Shown: in pieces, positions 45,852 through 53,356 of the stretch | Layout: each line of letters starts with the position of its first letter | Numbering within the stretch: the first letter of the stretch is position 1 | NCBI GenBank assembly: GCA_964655225.1 | Contig: CAZZMB010000006.1 | Span: 1 to 64,000 of the forward strand | Length of the DNA stretch: 64,000 nucleotides | Origin: JAFMKE01 sp964655225 | Lineage (GTDB): Bacteria; Bacteroidota; Bacteroidia; Chitinophagales; UBA8649 | Reading direction: 5' to 3' | Program-made: the position numbers and the translations under genes | Notes under the pieces: model-generated | Database searches by the model: none | Told to the model about the DNA's origin: nothing | What the model saw: the letters and a program-made list of their open reading frames with translations, nothing else

Positions 45852-45859
45852 TATCTTTG
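45852..45859 (+). promoter_or_regulatory. -7 element of the ahcY promoter (TATCTTTG)
   Basis: A TAnnTTTG match 23 bases before the ahcY ATG. The -33 element is not clear (GTTC at 45831). No SAM or SAH riboswitch fold was seen in this short leader. Confidence 0.65.
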
Positions 45860-45882
45860 CACCTTAATTAGAAAAAGCATTT

Positions 45883-47190
45883 ATGCAAACAAATACTATG
45901 AACTATAAAGTAAAAGATATTTCCTTAGCAGACTGGGGAAGAAAAGAAATGACGCTAGCTGAAGCAGAGATGCCAGGTTTAATGTCGTTGAGAAAAGAGT
46001 TTGGCGAATCTAAACCCTTAAAAGGGGCTAGAGTTGCTGGTTGTCTTCACATGACTATACAAACCGCTGTATTGATTGAGACATTAGTTGAATTGGGAGC
46101 TGATGTAACTTGGTCTTCATGCAATATTTTTTCAACGCAAGATCATGCGGCTGCTGCAATTGCTGCAGCGGGTGTTCCAGTATTTGCATGGAAGGGAATG
46201 AATGAAGAAGAGTTTGATTGGTGTATTGAACAGACTTTGCGCGCTTTTAAAGGTGGAGAGCCTTTGAATATGATTCTAGATGATGGTGGAGATTTAACCA
46301 ATATGGTTCTAGATAGATATCCTGAATTGGTGGATGCAATTCAAGGGATTTCAGAAGAGACTACCACAGGCGTTCATCGCTTGTATGAAAGAGAAAAAAA
46401 TGGTACGCTAGCCTTACCTGCTATCAATATTAATGATTCAGTTACAAAATCAAAATTTGATAACAAGTATGGTTGTCAAGAGTCTTTAGTCGATGCTATC
46501 AGAAGAGCAACAGATATTATGTTAGCTGGTAAGACTGCTGTAGTGGCAGGTTATGGTGATGTTGGGAAAGGTTCTGCAGCTTCACTAAGAAACGCTGGCG
46601 TAAGAGTTACGGTAACTGAATGCGATCCAATTTGTGCTTTACAAGCCGCAATGGATGGTTTTGCTGTTAAGAAAATGGAAACTGTAGTCAATGAGGTTGA
46701 TATTGTGGTTACTGCTACAGGAAATAAAGATATTATTACTGGAAAACATTTCGAAGCAATGAAAGATAAAGCTATCGTTTGTAATATTGGACATTTTGAT
46801 AATGAAATCGATATGGCTTGGTTAAATAACAAATACGGAGCATCAAAGGATGAAATTAAGCCTCAGGTGGATATGTATAATATTAATGGTAATGATATCA
46901 TTGTTTTAGCTGAAGGTCGTTTAGTGAATTTAGGTTGCGGAACAGGCCACCCTAGTTTTGTAATGAGTAATTCATTTACCAATCAAGTTTTAGCTCAGTT
47001 AGAGCTTTGGGAACGTCCGGAAAACTACGAGAATAAAGTATATGTTTTGCCTAAGCACTTGGATGAAAAGGTAGCTGCCTTGCACTTATCTAAAATTGGT
47101 GTTGAGTTAGAGTCCTTAAGTAATGATCAAGCGGATTATATCGGTGTTAAACCACAAGGTCCATTTAAGCCTGATTACTATAGATACTAA
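45883..47190 (+). CDS. ahcY: Adenosylhomocysteinase
   Basis: Hydrolyses S-adenosylhomocysteine to adenosine and homocysteine, removing the product inhibitor of methyltransferases (cytosol). The 435-residue length and all landmarks are standard: GCLHMTIQTAVLIETL, SSCNIFSTQDHAAAAIA, the NAD loop VVAGYGDVGKGSA, and the C-terminal LGCGTGHPSFVMSNSF and PDYYRY end. A second ATG six codons in (MNYKVKD) is an alternative start. It is a single-gene unit with its own promoter and terminator. Confidence 0.97.
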   Translation: MQTNTMNYKVKDISLADWGRKEMTLAEAEMPGLMSLRKEFGESKPLKGARVAGCLHMTIQTAVLIETLVELGADVTWSSCNIFSTQDHAAAAIAAAGVPVFAWKGMNEEEFDWCIEQTLRAFKGGEPLNMILDDGGDLTNMVLDRYPELVDAIQGISEETTTGVHRLYEREKNGTLALPAININDSVTKSKFDNKYGCQESLVDAIRRATDIMLAGKTAVVAGYGDVGKGSAASLRNAGVRVTVTECDPICALQAAMDGFAVKKMETVVNEVDIVVTATGNKDIITGKHFEAMKDKAIVCNIGHFDNEIDMAWLNNKYGASKDEIKPQVDMYNINGNDIIVLAEGRLVNLGCGTGHPSFVMSNSFTNQVLAQLELWERPENYENKVYVLPKHLDEKVAALHLSKIGVELESLSNDQADYIGVKPQGPFKPDYYRY

Positions 47191-47209
47191 AATTAATAAT
47201 TCTATTTTG

Positions 47210-47245
47210 GAAAGCCTCTCGATTTATCGAGAGGCTTTCTGTTTT
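47210..47245 (+). terminator. Rho-independent terminator of ahcY
   Basis: Perfect 13 bp stem (AAAGCCTCTCGAT pairing with ATCGAGAGGCTTT) with a very short loop, followed by CTGTTTT. Confidence 0.88.
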
Positions 47246-47297
47246 AATTAAGCGTTGAGTTTCCAAACTTTACTATCTTTAAATTGAAATTTGATGT

Positions 47298-47750
47298 ATG
47301 GGTAAGAGACTTACGGTAAGCCTTCTGATGTTTTTCATTTTAGGTATTTGGATGGCTTCTTGTGATAAACAAGATTACGAAACTAATATTAGCCGTCATA
47401 GCGAGGATGAAAGCCATTACACTGGAGATAATTGTATGAACTGCCACTATCAAGCTGGTCCAGGAAAGGGCTTGTATTCTATTGCTGGTAGTGTGTTTGG
47501 GAATTATCAGAATGATGATTATACAGTAAGAGTGGTTGATGCGCTTACGCAAGACACATTAGCTTCAGTGGAGATAGATCAATTGGGTAATCTTTTTACG
47601 ACAGCGCCTGTTGATTTTAAAAATGGCATAACAGTTGATATTATAAACTCATCAGGTCAGGTAGTAAAGGTCATGTCCACCATTGTGACGAATGGTCAGT
47701 GTAATTTATGCCATGATGGACAATTTGAAGAAGTTATCGAATTTTTTTAA
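47298..47750 (+). CDS. Lipoprotein with two CxxCH heme sites
   Basis: A 150-residue lipoprotein: lipobox WMASC (Cys 22), first heme site CMNCH at 46-50, a middle ~80-residue beta-like segment (GLYSIAGSVFGNY, VRVVDALTQDTLASVEIDQLG), then a second site CNLCH at 135-139 near the end. Two c-type hemes on a lipid-anchored protein suggest electron transfer at the membrane. The middle part resembles carboxypeptidase-like/Ig-like beta folds more than cytochrome c. It heads a run of five co-directional envelope redox genes; the gap to the next gene is 18 bp. The function is unknown. Confidence 0.75.
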   Translation: MGKRLTVSLLMFFILGIWMASCDKQDYETNISRHSEDESHYTGDNCMNCHYQAGPGKGLYSIAGSVFGNYQNDDYTVRVVDALTQDTLASVEIDQLGNLFTTAPVDFKNGITVDIINSSGQVVKVMSTIVTNGQCNLCHDGQFEEVIEFF

Positions 47751-47768
47751 AGCAGTAATTAATTATTT

Positions 47769-48215
47769 ATGAAGAAATTAACCTCCTTAATCCTAGCCTT
47801 TTGTCTTGGAATTGTTTTGCAAGCTCAAACTGAGGTGAATTGGTTGGTAAAGATGGATGAAGCAAAAACGCTTGCCACTGATCAAGGGCAACCTATCTTG
47901 ATATCATTTTCAGGTTCTGATTGGTGCGGAAACTGTATGCGTTTGGGTAAAGAGCTTTTTGAAACGGAAGATTTTTTAGAATATGCCAAGGAAAATTTAG
48001 TTCTGTTAAATCTTGATTTTCCTGCAAAAAAAGCAAACAAACTTAGTGAGGAGTTGAGTGTGCAGAATGATAAATTCGCAGAAATTTATAATAAACAAGG
48101 GGTCTTTCCGCTGACAATCATCGTGGATGCAGAAGGGGAGTTGATGGGTAAAGTTAAATACCCCTGTAGTTCTATTCAAGCGTATCTTAACAATATATCT
48201 GGGATTATCGATTAA
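47769..48215 (+). CDS. Exported thioredoxin-like protein
   Basis: A 148-residue protein with a signal peptide (1-19, ending IVLQAQ) and a thioredoxin fold with active site SDWCGNCM and cis-Pro segment GVFPLTIIVDAEG. It should act as a periplasmic thiol reductase or chaperone. It lies between the di-heme lipoprotein and ApbE genes, 8 bp before the latter, which fits a conserved Bacteroidota neighbourhood with ApbE, DUF4266 and DUF3570 proteins. Confidence 0.87.
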   Translation: MKKLTSLILAFCLGIVLQAQTEVNWLVKMDEAKTLATDQGQPILISFSGSDWCGNCMRLGKELFETEDFLEYAKENLVLLNLDFPAKKANKLSEELSVQNDKFAEIYNKQGVFPLTIIVDAEGELMGKVKYPCSSIQAYLNNISGIID

Positions 48216-48223
48216 GTTTATCA

Positions 48224-49219
48224 ATGCGTATTTTATTACTTGTCTTATGCTGCCCTTTATTTAGCTTTTCACAAATGCTAAATATCGTATCCTTGGATAC
48301 TCTTTTGATGGGATCTGCCTTCAGCTTTACCGCAGTGCATGAAGATGAAGAAATCTGCAAGCAGGCTGTTTTTTCTGCTGTTAAAGAAGTCAGTAGAATT
48401 GAAGGCCTGATTTCGTCTTGGATGGAAGATTCCCAAACTTCTCTAATCAATAATCAGGCAGGTAAGCAAGCTGTAAAGGTCGACTATGAATTATTTCAGT
48501 TAATAGAGCGAAGTCTGAAAATTTCACAAATTACCAATGGATATTTTGATCTCTCTTTTGCTTCAATTGATAAGATATGGCAATTTAATGGGCAAGATGC
48601 AAGTATGCCCCCTCAAAAAGAACTTGATGCCTCTGTAGCCTTAATCAATTATCTAGATATTGCTTTAAGGCATAGTGATACTTCAGTCTTTTTGAAGCAA
48701 GAAAAAATGAAAATTGGATTTGGGGCTATAGGGAAGGGGTATGCGGCGGATAAAGCGAAAGATATTATGTTAGACTATGGAGTGATTGATGGTGTGGTTA
48801 ATGCTGGTGGGGACTTATTAGCTTGGGGAGGTAAGATTGATGGGAGTCCATGGAATGTTGGAATTGCCAATCCAATGGATAAAAATCAAATATTTACAAC
48901 AATATTTGTCAATAATCAAGCACTTGTGACTTCTGGGGATTATGAAAAATTTCTGAATATTAACGGCGAGCGGTATGGACACATTATAAATCCAAAGACA
49001 GGTATTCCAGTAATAGGACTTGTTAGCGTAAGTATTATGGCCGAAACTGCAGAATTGGCTGATGCTTTAGCCACAGCAGTTTTTGTTTTGGGAGAGAAAG
49101 AGGGTATGGACTTAATCAATCATTTGAATGGGGTGGAAGGTATTGTTGTTACGGACAAAAATAAAATATTATATTCGAAGAATATTACACTGAATGAGGT
49201 CTATGAAACAACATATTAG
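48224..49219 (+). CDS. apbE: FAD:protein FMN transferase (ApbE)
   Basis: ApbE attaches FMN covalently to a Ser/Thr of exported proteins using FAD and Mg2+. The 331-residue protein has an N-terminal signal peptide (1-16), then the ApbE core: MGSAFSFTAVHED, GAIGKGYAADKAKDIM, DGVVNAGGDLLAWGG, and GHIINPKTGIPV; the C-terminal AELADALATAVFVLG region holds the Mg-binding Asp. It acts in the periplasm. Its end overlaps the DUF4266 gene, making that small lipoprotein the nearest candidate substrate. Confidence 0.93.
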   Translation: MRILLLVLCCPLFSFSQMLNIVSLDTLLMGSAFSFTAVHEDEEICKQAVFSAVKEVSRIEGLISSWMEDSQTSLINNQAGKQAVKVDYELFQLIERSLKISQITNGYFDLSFASIDKIWQFNGQDASMPPQKELDASVALINYLDIALRHSDTSVFLKQEKMKIGFGAIGKGYAADKAKDIMLDYGVIDGVVNAGGDLLAWGGKIDGSPWNVGIANPMDKNQIFTTIFVNNQALVTSGDYEKFLNINGERYGHIINPKTGIPVIGLVSVSIMAETAELADALATAVFVLGEKEGMDLINHLNGVEGIVVTDKNKILYSKNITLNEVYETTY

Positions 49220-49421
49220 GTTTATTTTTTTTGGTCTTTTGCTATTGATGTTTAATGCCTGTACAAGCGTTAAAGGATATCAAAAGATGTACATTAATGA
49301 CCCCGATATGCAACTGTCTCTTAGTCCACTAGAAAATTTTGAAAATGGTTTTCAAAGTTACAGAGAGGGGGTATCTGGTGCAAGTGGAGGTAAAACCGGA
49401 GGAGGATGCGGATGCAACTAA
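49203..49421 (+). CDS. DUF4266 small lipoprotein, candidate ApbE flavinylation substrate
   Basis: A 72-residue protein from the ATG at 49203 (an in-frame ATG at 49194 adds three residues). Signal peptide with lipobox FNAC (Cys 20), a PLENFENGFQSYREG segment typical of DUF4266, and a Gly/Cys-rich end GGKTGGGCGCN. Residues 55-61 read EGVSGAS, which resembles the ApbE target pattern D-x-x-(S/T)-G-A-(T/S); Ser 61 would carry FMN. It overlaps apbE by 17 bp and the DUF3570 gene by 16 bp, so the three are tightly coupled. The family function is not established. Confidence 0.8.
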   Translation: MKQHIRFIFFGLLLLMFNACTSVKGYQKMYINDPDMQLSLSPLENFENGFQSYREGVSGASGGKTGGGCGCN

Positions 49422-50671
49422 AACTAATTCTTTTTGTAATATGTATTTTTCTTGGTTTGGTTCCATCAGCTCAAATTTTATCGGATACGAGTAAGGTGCA
49501 TTTAGAAGATGTAAGCATCGATTTTTTATTTAATTACTATGAACAGGATGGGATACATTCTCCTGTAACTGGAGGTTTGGGTACTGAAAAGTTAAATAAT
49601 ATTGCACCCTCGGTTATAGTTAATATTCCGATCGACACGCTGCGATCAATATCTTACAGTGGGGGTGTAGATTATTATTCCTCTGCTTCATCAGATAATA
49701 TTAATAATCCTTATTTACAGGCTGATCACATATCATCAGCTTCGGCTAGTGATTTTAGGGTCTATTCCAAACTTGGATTCAAGCAAAAAAATAAAAAGAA
49801 AAAAACGACTTATACTGGTGATCTAGGAATGTCTTTTGAGTTTGACGTAGCATCAGTATCGATCGGAGGAGGGTTTTCCAAGATTTCTAAAGATGAAAAT
49901 AAGGAGTTTAGTCTCAAAGGTGCCTATTTCTTTGATAATTGGAAGTTAATATATCCTATCGAACATCGGAATGGAGGCTTGGATTATCTTGCAACAGATA
50001 AACGACATTCATTTAATTTATCTATGGTGGAATCATGGGTCATGAATAAGAAAATGACTGCATCTGTTAATGTTGACTTAGTTTTCCAACAAGGGCTTTT
50101 GTCTACTCCTTTTCACCGAGTGTATTTTTCAGATTACGATATGGATCAATTTGGCAATCAAGCAGATCCAACGGCTAGTCTGTTAAACTCTCGTGTGGAG
50201 CAGCTTCCTGATTTTAGATTTAAAGTGCCTGTAGGATTTCGCTATAACTTCTATTTAGCTGATTTTTTATTGGTCAAAGCATATTATCGATTTTATTACG
50301 ATACTTGGAATGTAATTGGGAATACGGCCCAAATAGAATTGCCTTTTATTTTGACTAAATTCCTTCGTGTTTATCCTTTTTATCGCTACCATCATCAAAG
50401 TTCAGCTAAATATTTTGCCCCTTTTGCTACTCACCAACCAAGCGCTAATTATTTTACTTCTGATTTCGATTTATCTGGATTTGATAGTCATCGTTTTGGA
50501 GTGGGCTTAAAAATTGCACCGCTGTTTGGTGTCTTTAATTTCAAAAGTAAAGCGAATAAAAGAACAAATGTTTTGAAAAGTATTGATTTGCGGTATTCTC
50601 ATTACAGACGAAGTGATGGATTGGTCGCAAATTTGTATAGTATAGGCTTAAATTATGTAATTAAGCGCTAA
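49406..50671 (+). CDS. DUF3570 outer-membrane protein
   Basis: A 421-residue protein: signal peptide (1-22, ending VPSAQ), then a beta-barrel-like mature part with DUF3570 features (VSIDFLFNYYEQDGIHSPVTG near the N-terminus; TTYTGDLGMSFEFDV; FRFKVPVGFRYNFYLADF; YRRSDGLVANLYSIGLNY at the end). The first ATG lies inside the DUF4266 gene; a second ATG two codons on is possible. By neighbourhood it is part of an ApbE-linked envelope system, perhaps an outer-membrane conduit or receptor for the DUF4266 lipoprotein (inference). Confidence 0.85.
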   Translation: MRMQLKLILFVICIFLGLVPSAQILSDTSKVHLEDVSIDFLFNYYEQDGIHSPVTGGLGTEKLNNIAPSVIVNIPIDTLRSISYSGGVDYYSSASSDNINNPYLQADHISSASASDFRVYSKLGFKQKNKKKKTTYTGDLGMSFEFDVASVSIGGGFSKISKDENKEFSLKGAYFFDNWKLIYPIEHRNGGLDYLATDKRHSFNLSMVESWVMNKKMTASVNVDLVFQQGLLSTPFHRVYFSDYDMDQFGNQADPTASLLNSRVEQLPDFRFKVPVGFRYNFYLADFLLVKAYYRFYYDTWNVIGNTAQIELPFILTKFLRVYPFYRYHHQSSAKYFAPFATHQPSANYFTSDFDLSGFDSHRFGVGLKIAPLFGVFNFKSKANKRTNVLKSIDLRYSHYRRSDGLVANLYSIGLNYVIKR

Positions 50672-50737
50672 AAAAATATGAGTAGCGTCCAAAATGGACC
50701 GTTGTTAATTAACCAGGGGATAAGTACAAGATTGCAA

Positions 50738-51475
50738 ATGAAGACTAAATTATCCGTTAATATAAATAAAATAGCATTGCTTCGGAATGCTCGTGGAATG
50801 CAAACTCCAAATGTCCTTCAATTTGCGAAGGATTGCATGCGCTATGGGGCTGATGGCATAACCGTTCATCCTCGACCGGATGAAAGACATATTACCCGAA
50901 AAGACGTTCAAGAGTTAGCGGCTCATTTCCCAGTTCCGCAATGTGAATATAATATTGAAGGCTATCCCAGTGAAGATTTCGTCCAAATGGTTATTAAGTC
51001 TCATCCTAGTCAAGTTACGCTTGTCCCTGATTTACCGGGTCAACTCACCTCTGACCATGGGTGGGATGTATGTGCTAATTTTAATTTATTGAAGGATGTT
51101 CTGGTAGAATTTCAAAGAGAGGGGATAAGAACTTCCTTATTCATTGACCCAATTCCTAAACAATTAGAAATGGCTAAAAAAGTGGGAGCTGACCGGATAG
51201 AGTTATACACTGGACCTTATGCACATGACTATAGCCATGCTAATACAAGGGATGAGCGGGAAAGGCTGGTGAAAAGCTTTAAATCGGTACTTCCTTTATT
51301 GAATGATCTTGAGATTGGAATTAATGCTGGGCATGATTTAAATCTAGAAAACTTAGCTTTTTTAAAAGCTAATATTCCGAATTTATTGGAAGTCTCTATT
51401 GGGCAAGCCTTGGTAAGAGATTGTCTTTACTTTGGATTGGAGAATACAATCAATATGTATAAACGGCTCTTGTAA
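50738..51475 (+). CDS. pdxJ: Pyridoxine 5'-phosphate synthase
   Basis: PdxJ condenses 1-deoxyxylulose 5-phosphate with 3-amino-2-oxopropyl phosphate to form pyridoxine 5'-phosphate (DXP-dependent B6 route). The ATG at 50738 gives 245 residues and the family start KLSVNINKIALLRNARG; an in-frame ATG at 50678 would add 20 atypical residues. Seen: GADGITVHPRPDERHI, CEYNIEGYPS, LVPDLPGQLTSDHGWDV, IELYTGPYA and NAGHDLN. Its TAA stop shares one base with the plsC ATG. Confidence 0.95.
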   Translation: MKTKLSVNINKIALLRNARGMQTPNVLQFAKDCMRYGADGITVHPRPDERHITRKDVQELAAHFPVPQCEYNIEGYPSEDFVQMVIKSHPSQVTLVPDLPGQLTSDHGWDVCANFNLLKDVLVEFQREGIRTSLFIDPIPKQLEMAKKVGADRIELYTGPYAHDYSHANTRDERERLVKSFKSVLPLLNDLEIGINAGHDLNLENLAFLKANIPNLLEVSIGQALVRDCLYFGLENTINMYKRLL

Positions 51476-52248
51476 TGAGCAAATTAGTCCGCATTTTCTT
51501 TAGTACTTGGGCAGCATTTTTTTTTATGTTTTGGATTATTATTGCCTTTTTTGCTTTAGTCCTAACCCGTCTATTTTTTGGAAAAGACAAGGATCGGCAA
51601 TTCATTATATTTTTATACCGAGTAATAGGAAAAGTAATTGCTTTTTCCACATTCTTCAGAGTTGAAAGAAAAATACATGCAAAATATGATCCCAAAGAAA
51701 GTTATGTTGTGGTAAGCAACCATCAAACTATGATGGATATTCCCGCAAATGTGCTCGGTTCACCTGAAAGCATTGTATTTAAATTTTTAGGTAAGCAAGA
51801 AGCAGATAGAGTTCCTTTCTTCGGCTATTTAATTAAACGTTTATTCATCTTAGTTGATCGTAAAAGTGAAGCTTCACGAAAAAAATCCTTTCAAAAAATG
51901 AAGGCGGAAATGAAAAAAGGTTTTTCTATTCTTATTTATGCGGAAGGTACAAGGAATCGAACCAATGAGCATCTTAAAGATTTTTACGATGGAGCATTTA
52001 GATTGGCAATTGAGACTCAAAAACCAATAGTTGTCAATACACTGGTGGGAATTAAGGCAATAAATCCGCCCACTGGCTTTTTTACCTACCGACCAGGAAG
52101 AATGGAAGCGCATTGGGAAGAAGCTATCCCCACTGAAGGGTTAAGCTTGAAAGATATAGACCTTTTGAAGGAAAAGGTGGCTAAGCTCATGGTCCATCGA
52201 TTAACTCAAGGCCAAAATAGAGCATCAAAGAAGCTTGCTAAAAGCTAA
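51475..52248 (+). CDS. plsC: 1-acyl-sn-glycerol-3-phosphate acyltransferase
   Basis: Transfers an acyl chain to lysophosphatidate to make phosphatidate at the inner membrane. The 257-residue protein has an N-terminal hydrophobic helix (about 8-32), the HX4D catalytic motif (VVSNHQTMMD), the second motif VPFFGYL, and the phosphate-binding EGTRNR. It is coupled to pdxJ by a one-base overlap and shares four bases with a convergent small gene at its end. Confidence 0.93.
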   Translation: MSKLVRIFFSTWAAFFFMFWIIIAFFALVLTRLFFGKDKDRQFIIFLYRVIGKVIAFSTFFRVERKIHAKYDPKESYVVVSNHQTMMDIPANVLGSPESIVFKFLGKQEADRVPFFGYLIKRLFILVDRKSEASRKKSFQKMKAEMKKGFSILIYAEGTRNRTNEHLKDFYDGAFRLAIETQKPIVVNTLVGIKAINPPTGFFTYRPGRMEAHWEEAIPTEGLSLKDIDLLKEKVAKLMVHRLTQGQNRASKKLAKS

Positions 52249-52475
52249 TCAAGTGATAATTTACTGAACAAAGTTTGCTCATTTGCATAAAGCACTCCAG
52301 ATATATCCATGGGTAGTACTAGCAAAATTCGCTGATCTTTAAATCGATAAACCTTATAGTTATACCCCGCATTATCTAGCATACTTTGCAGGTGTTCATC
52401 AACTTTTCCTTGATATTTTTCTATACCTGCTTGAATATGTTTTTGCTGAACAATCATGATGTCTTTTGCTGCCAT
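52245..52475 (-). CDS. Small uncharacterised protein
   Basis: A 76-residue cytosolic-looking protein beginning MAAKDIMIVQQKHI, with a helix-like N-terminal half (EKYQGKVDEHLQSMLDNAG) and a beta-like second half (KVYRFKDQRILLVLPMDI). No family recognised. It lies 9 bp downstream of the exonuclease gene on the same strand, so it is probably co-transcribed, and it shares four bases at its stop with plsC. Confidence 0.55.
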   Translation of the reverse strand: MAAKDIMIVQQKHIQAGIEKYQGKVDEHLQSMLDNAGYNYKVYRFKDQRILLVLPMDISGVLYANEQTLFSKLSLD

Positions 52476-52484
52476 GAGTCAAAT

Positions 52485-53183
52485 TTACGCAATTACCGTT
52501 ACATGCTCATCTTTTAATAAGGAATCTCCTTTCCATTTTTGAACTAGTCTAGTCAAGGTTAATACGTCTTTTTGACAGTACTTAATTATACGTATCAAGT
52601 TTTTATCTTCCCAAAAAACCTTGCCAACTTGGCTTCCGGAAATATCATCTTTGGGACTCGGGATATCGAAGATATTAGCTAATAAATTAAGACTGGTATA
52701 GTGTTTAAAGTCGCCAAATTTCCATAACTGGAGCGTGTCGATATAATCTACCTCCCAAGGTTTCTTTCCTGCGATATCTAAAACTGGGGGAAGTGGCAAT
52801 CCGTTGATTAGTAATCGTCTACAAACATAAGGAACATCAAATTCTTTAATGTTATGACCACATAATATAAAGCTGTTATCTAAAAGTAGGTCGGAAAAAT
52901 CTTGAAGGATTTTGACTTCATTTTCATTGGCAAAAGATTTTATTCGCAACTCATTGTTGACTAAGAATCCACAAGATATACAGACAATTTTTCCATACTC
53001 TGAATAGATTGCGGCTCTGTTTGAATAACTGCTAGCAAACTCTTCTTCTTGCTTGGCTATATATTGATGTTTATGTTGCCAAAGTTCCTGCATGGCTGGA
53101 CTTAGCTCAGAATAGCTTGCTTTATTGCTGACCGTCTCTATGTCGAAGAAAAGTAGTTTTTCAAGATTTAGATTTTTAAGCAT
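52485..53183 (-). CDS. PolB-like 3'-5' exonuclease (DNA_pol_B_exo2 type)
   Basis: A 232-residue DEDDy-type exonuclease: Exo I LLFFDIETVSN, Exo II ILCGHNIKEFDVPYV, and Exo III YCQKDVLTLTRL with the Tyr/Asp pair. The overall layout matches the predicted PolB exonuclease-like family found as stand-alone proteins in Bacteroidota. The nucleic-acid target is unknown. A small gene follows 9 bp downstream. Confidence 0.88.
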   Translation of the reverse strand: MLKNLNLEKLLFFDIETVSNKASYSELSPAMQELWQHKHQYIAKQEEEFASSYSNRAAIYSEYGKIVCISCGFLVNNELRIKSFANENEVKILQDFSDLLLDNSFILCGHNIKEFDVPYVCRRLLINGLPLPPVLDIAGKKPWEVDYIDTLQLWKFGDFKHYTSLNLLANIFDIPSPKDDISGSQVGKVFWEDKNLIRIIKYCQKDVLTLTRLVQKWKGDSLLKDEHVTVIA

Positions 53184-53356
53184 TGTAGTAGTTTACTTTT
53201 AAATTTAGTAAATATAAACGAGGTGTTTTCAATTGAATTATTGGATAGTACTTGTGCTTGTTTGGTTATTAAGTTTAAATTCAAGTTGAAATCAACCGCC
53301 AAACCCGAAATATTTCCAAGTTAAATGCAAACTCAGTTTAGCGAGCTTGAATTAAT

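Noticed and set aside
45829..45882. Possible SAM/SAH riboswitch before ahcY
   Set aside because: The predicted leader is only about 20 bases after the -7 element, far too short for an aptamer.
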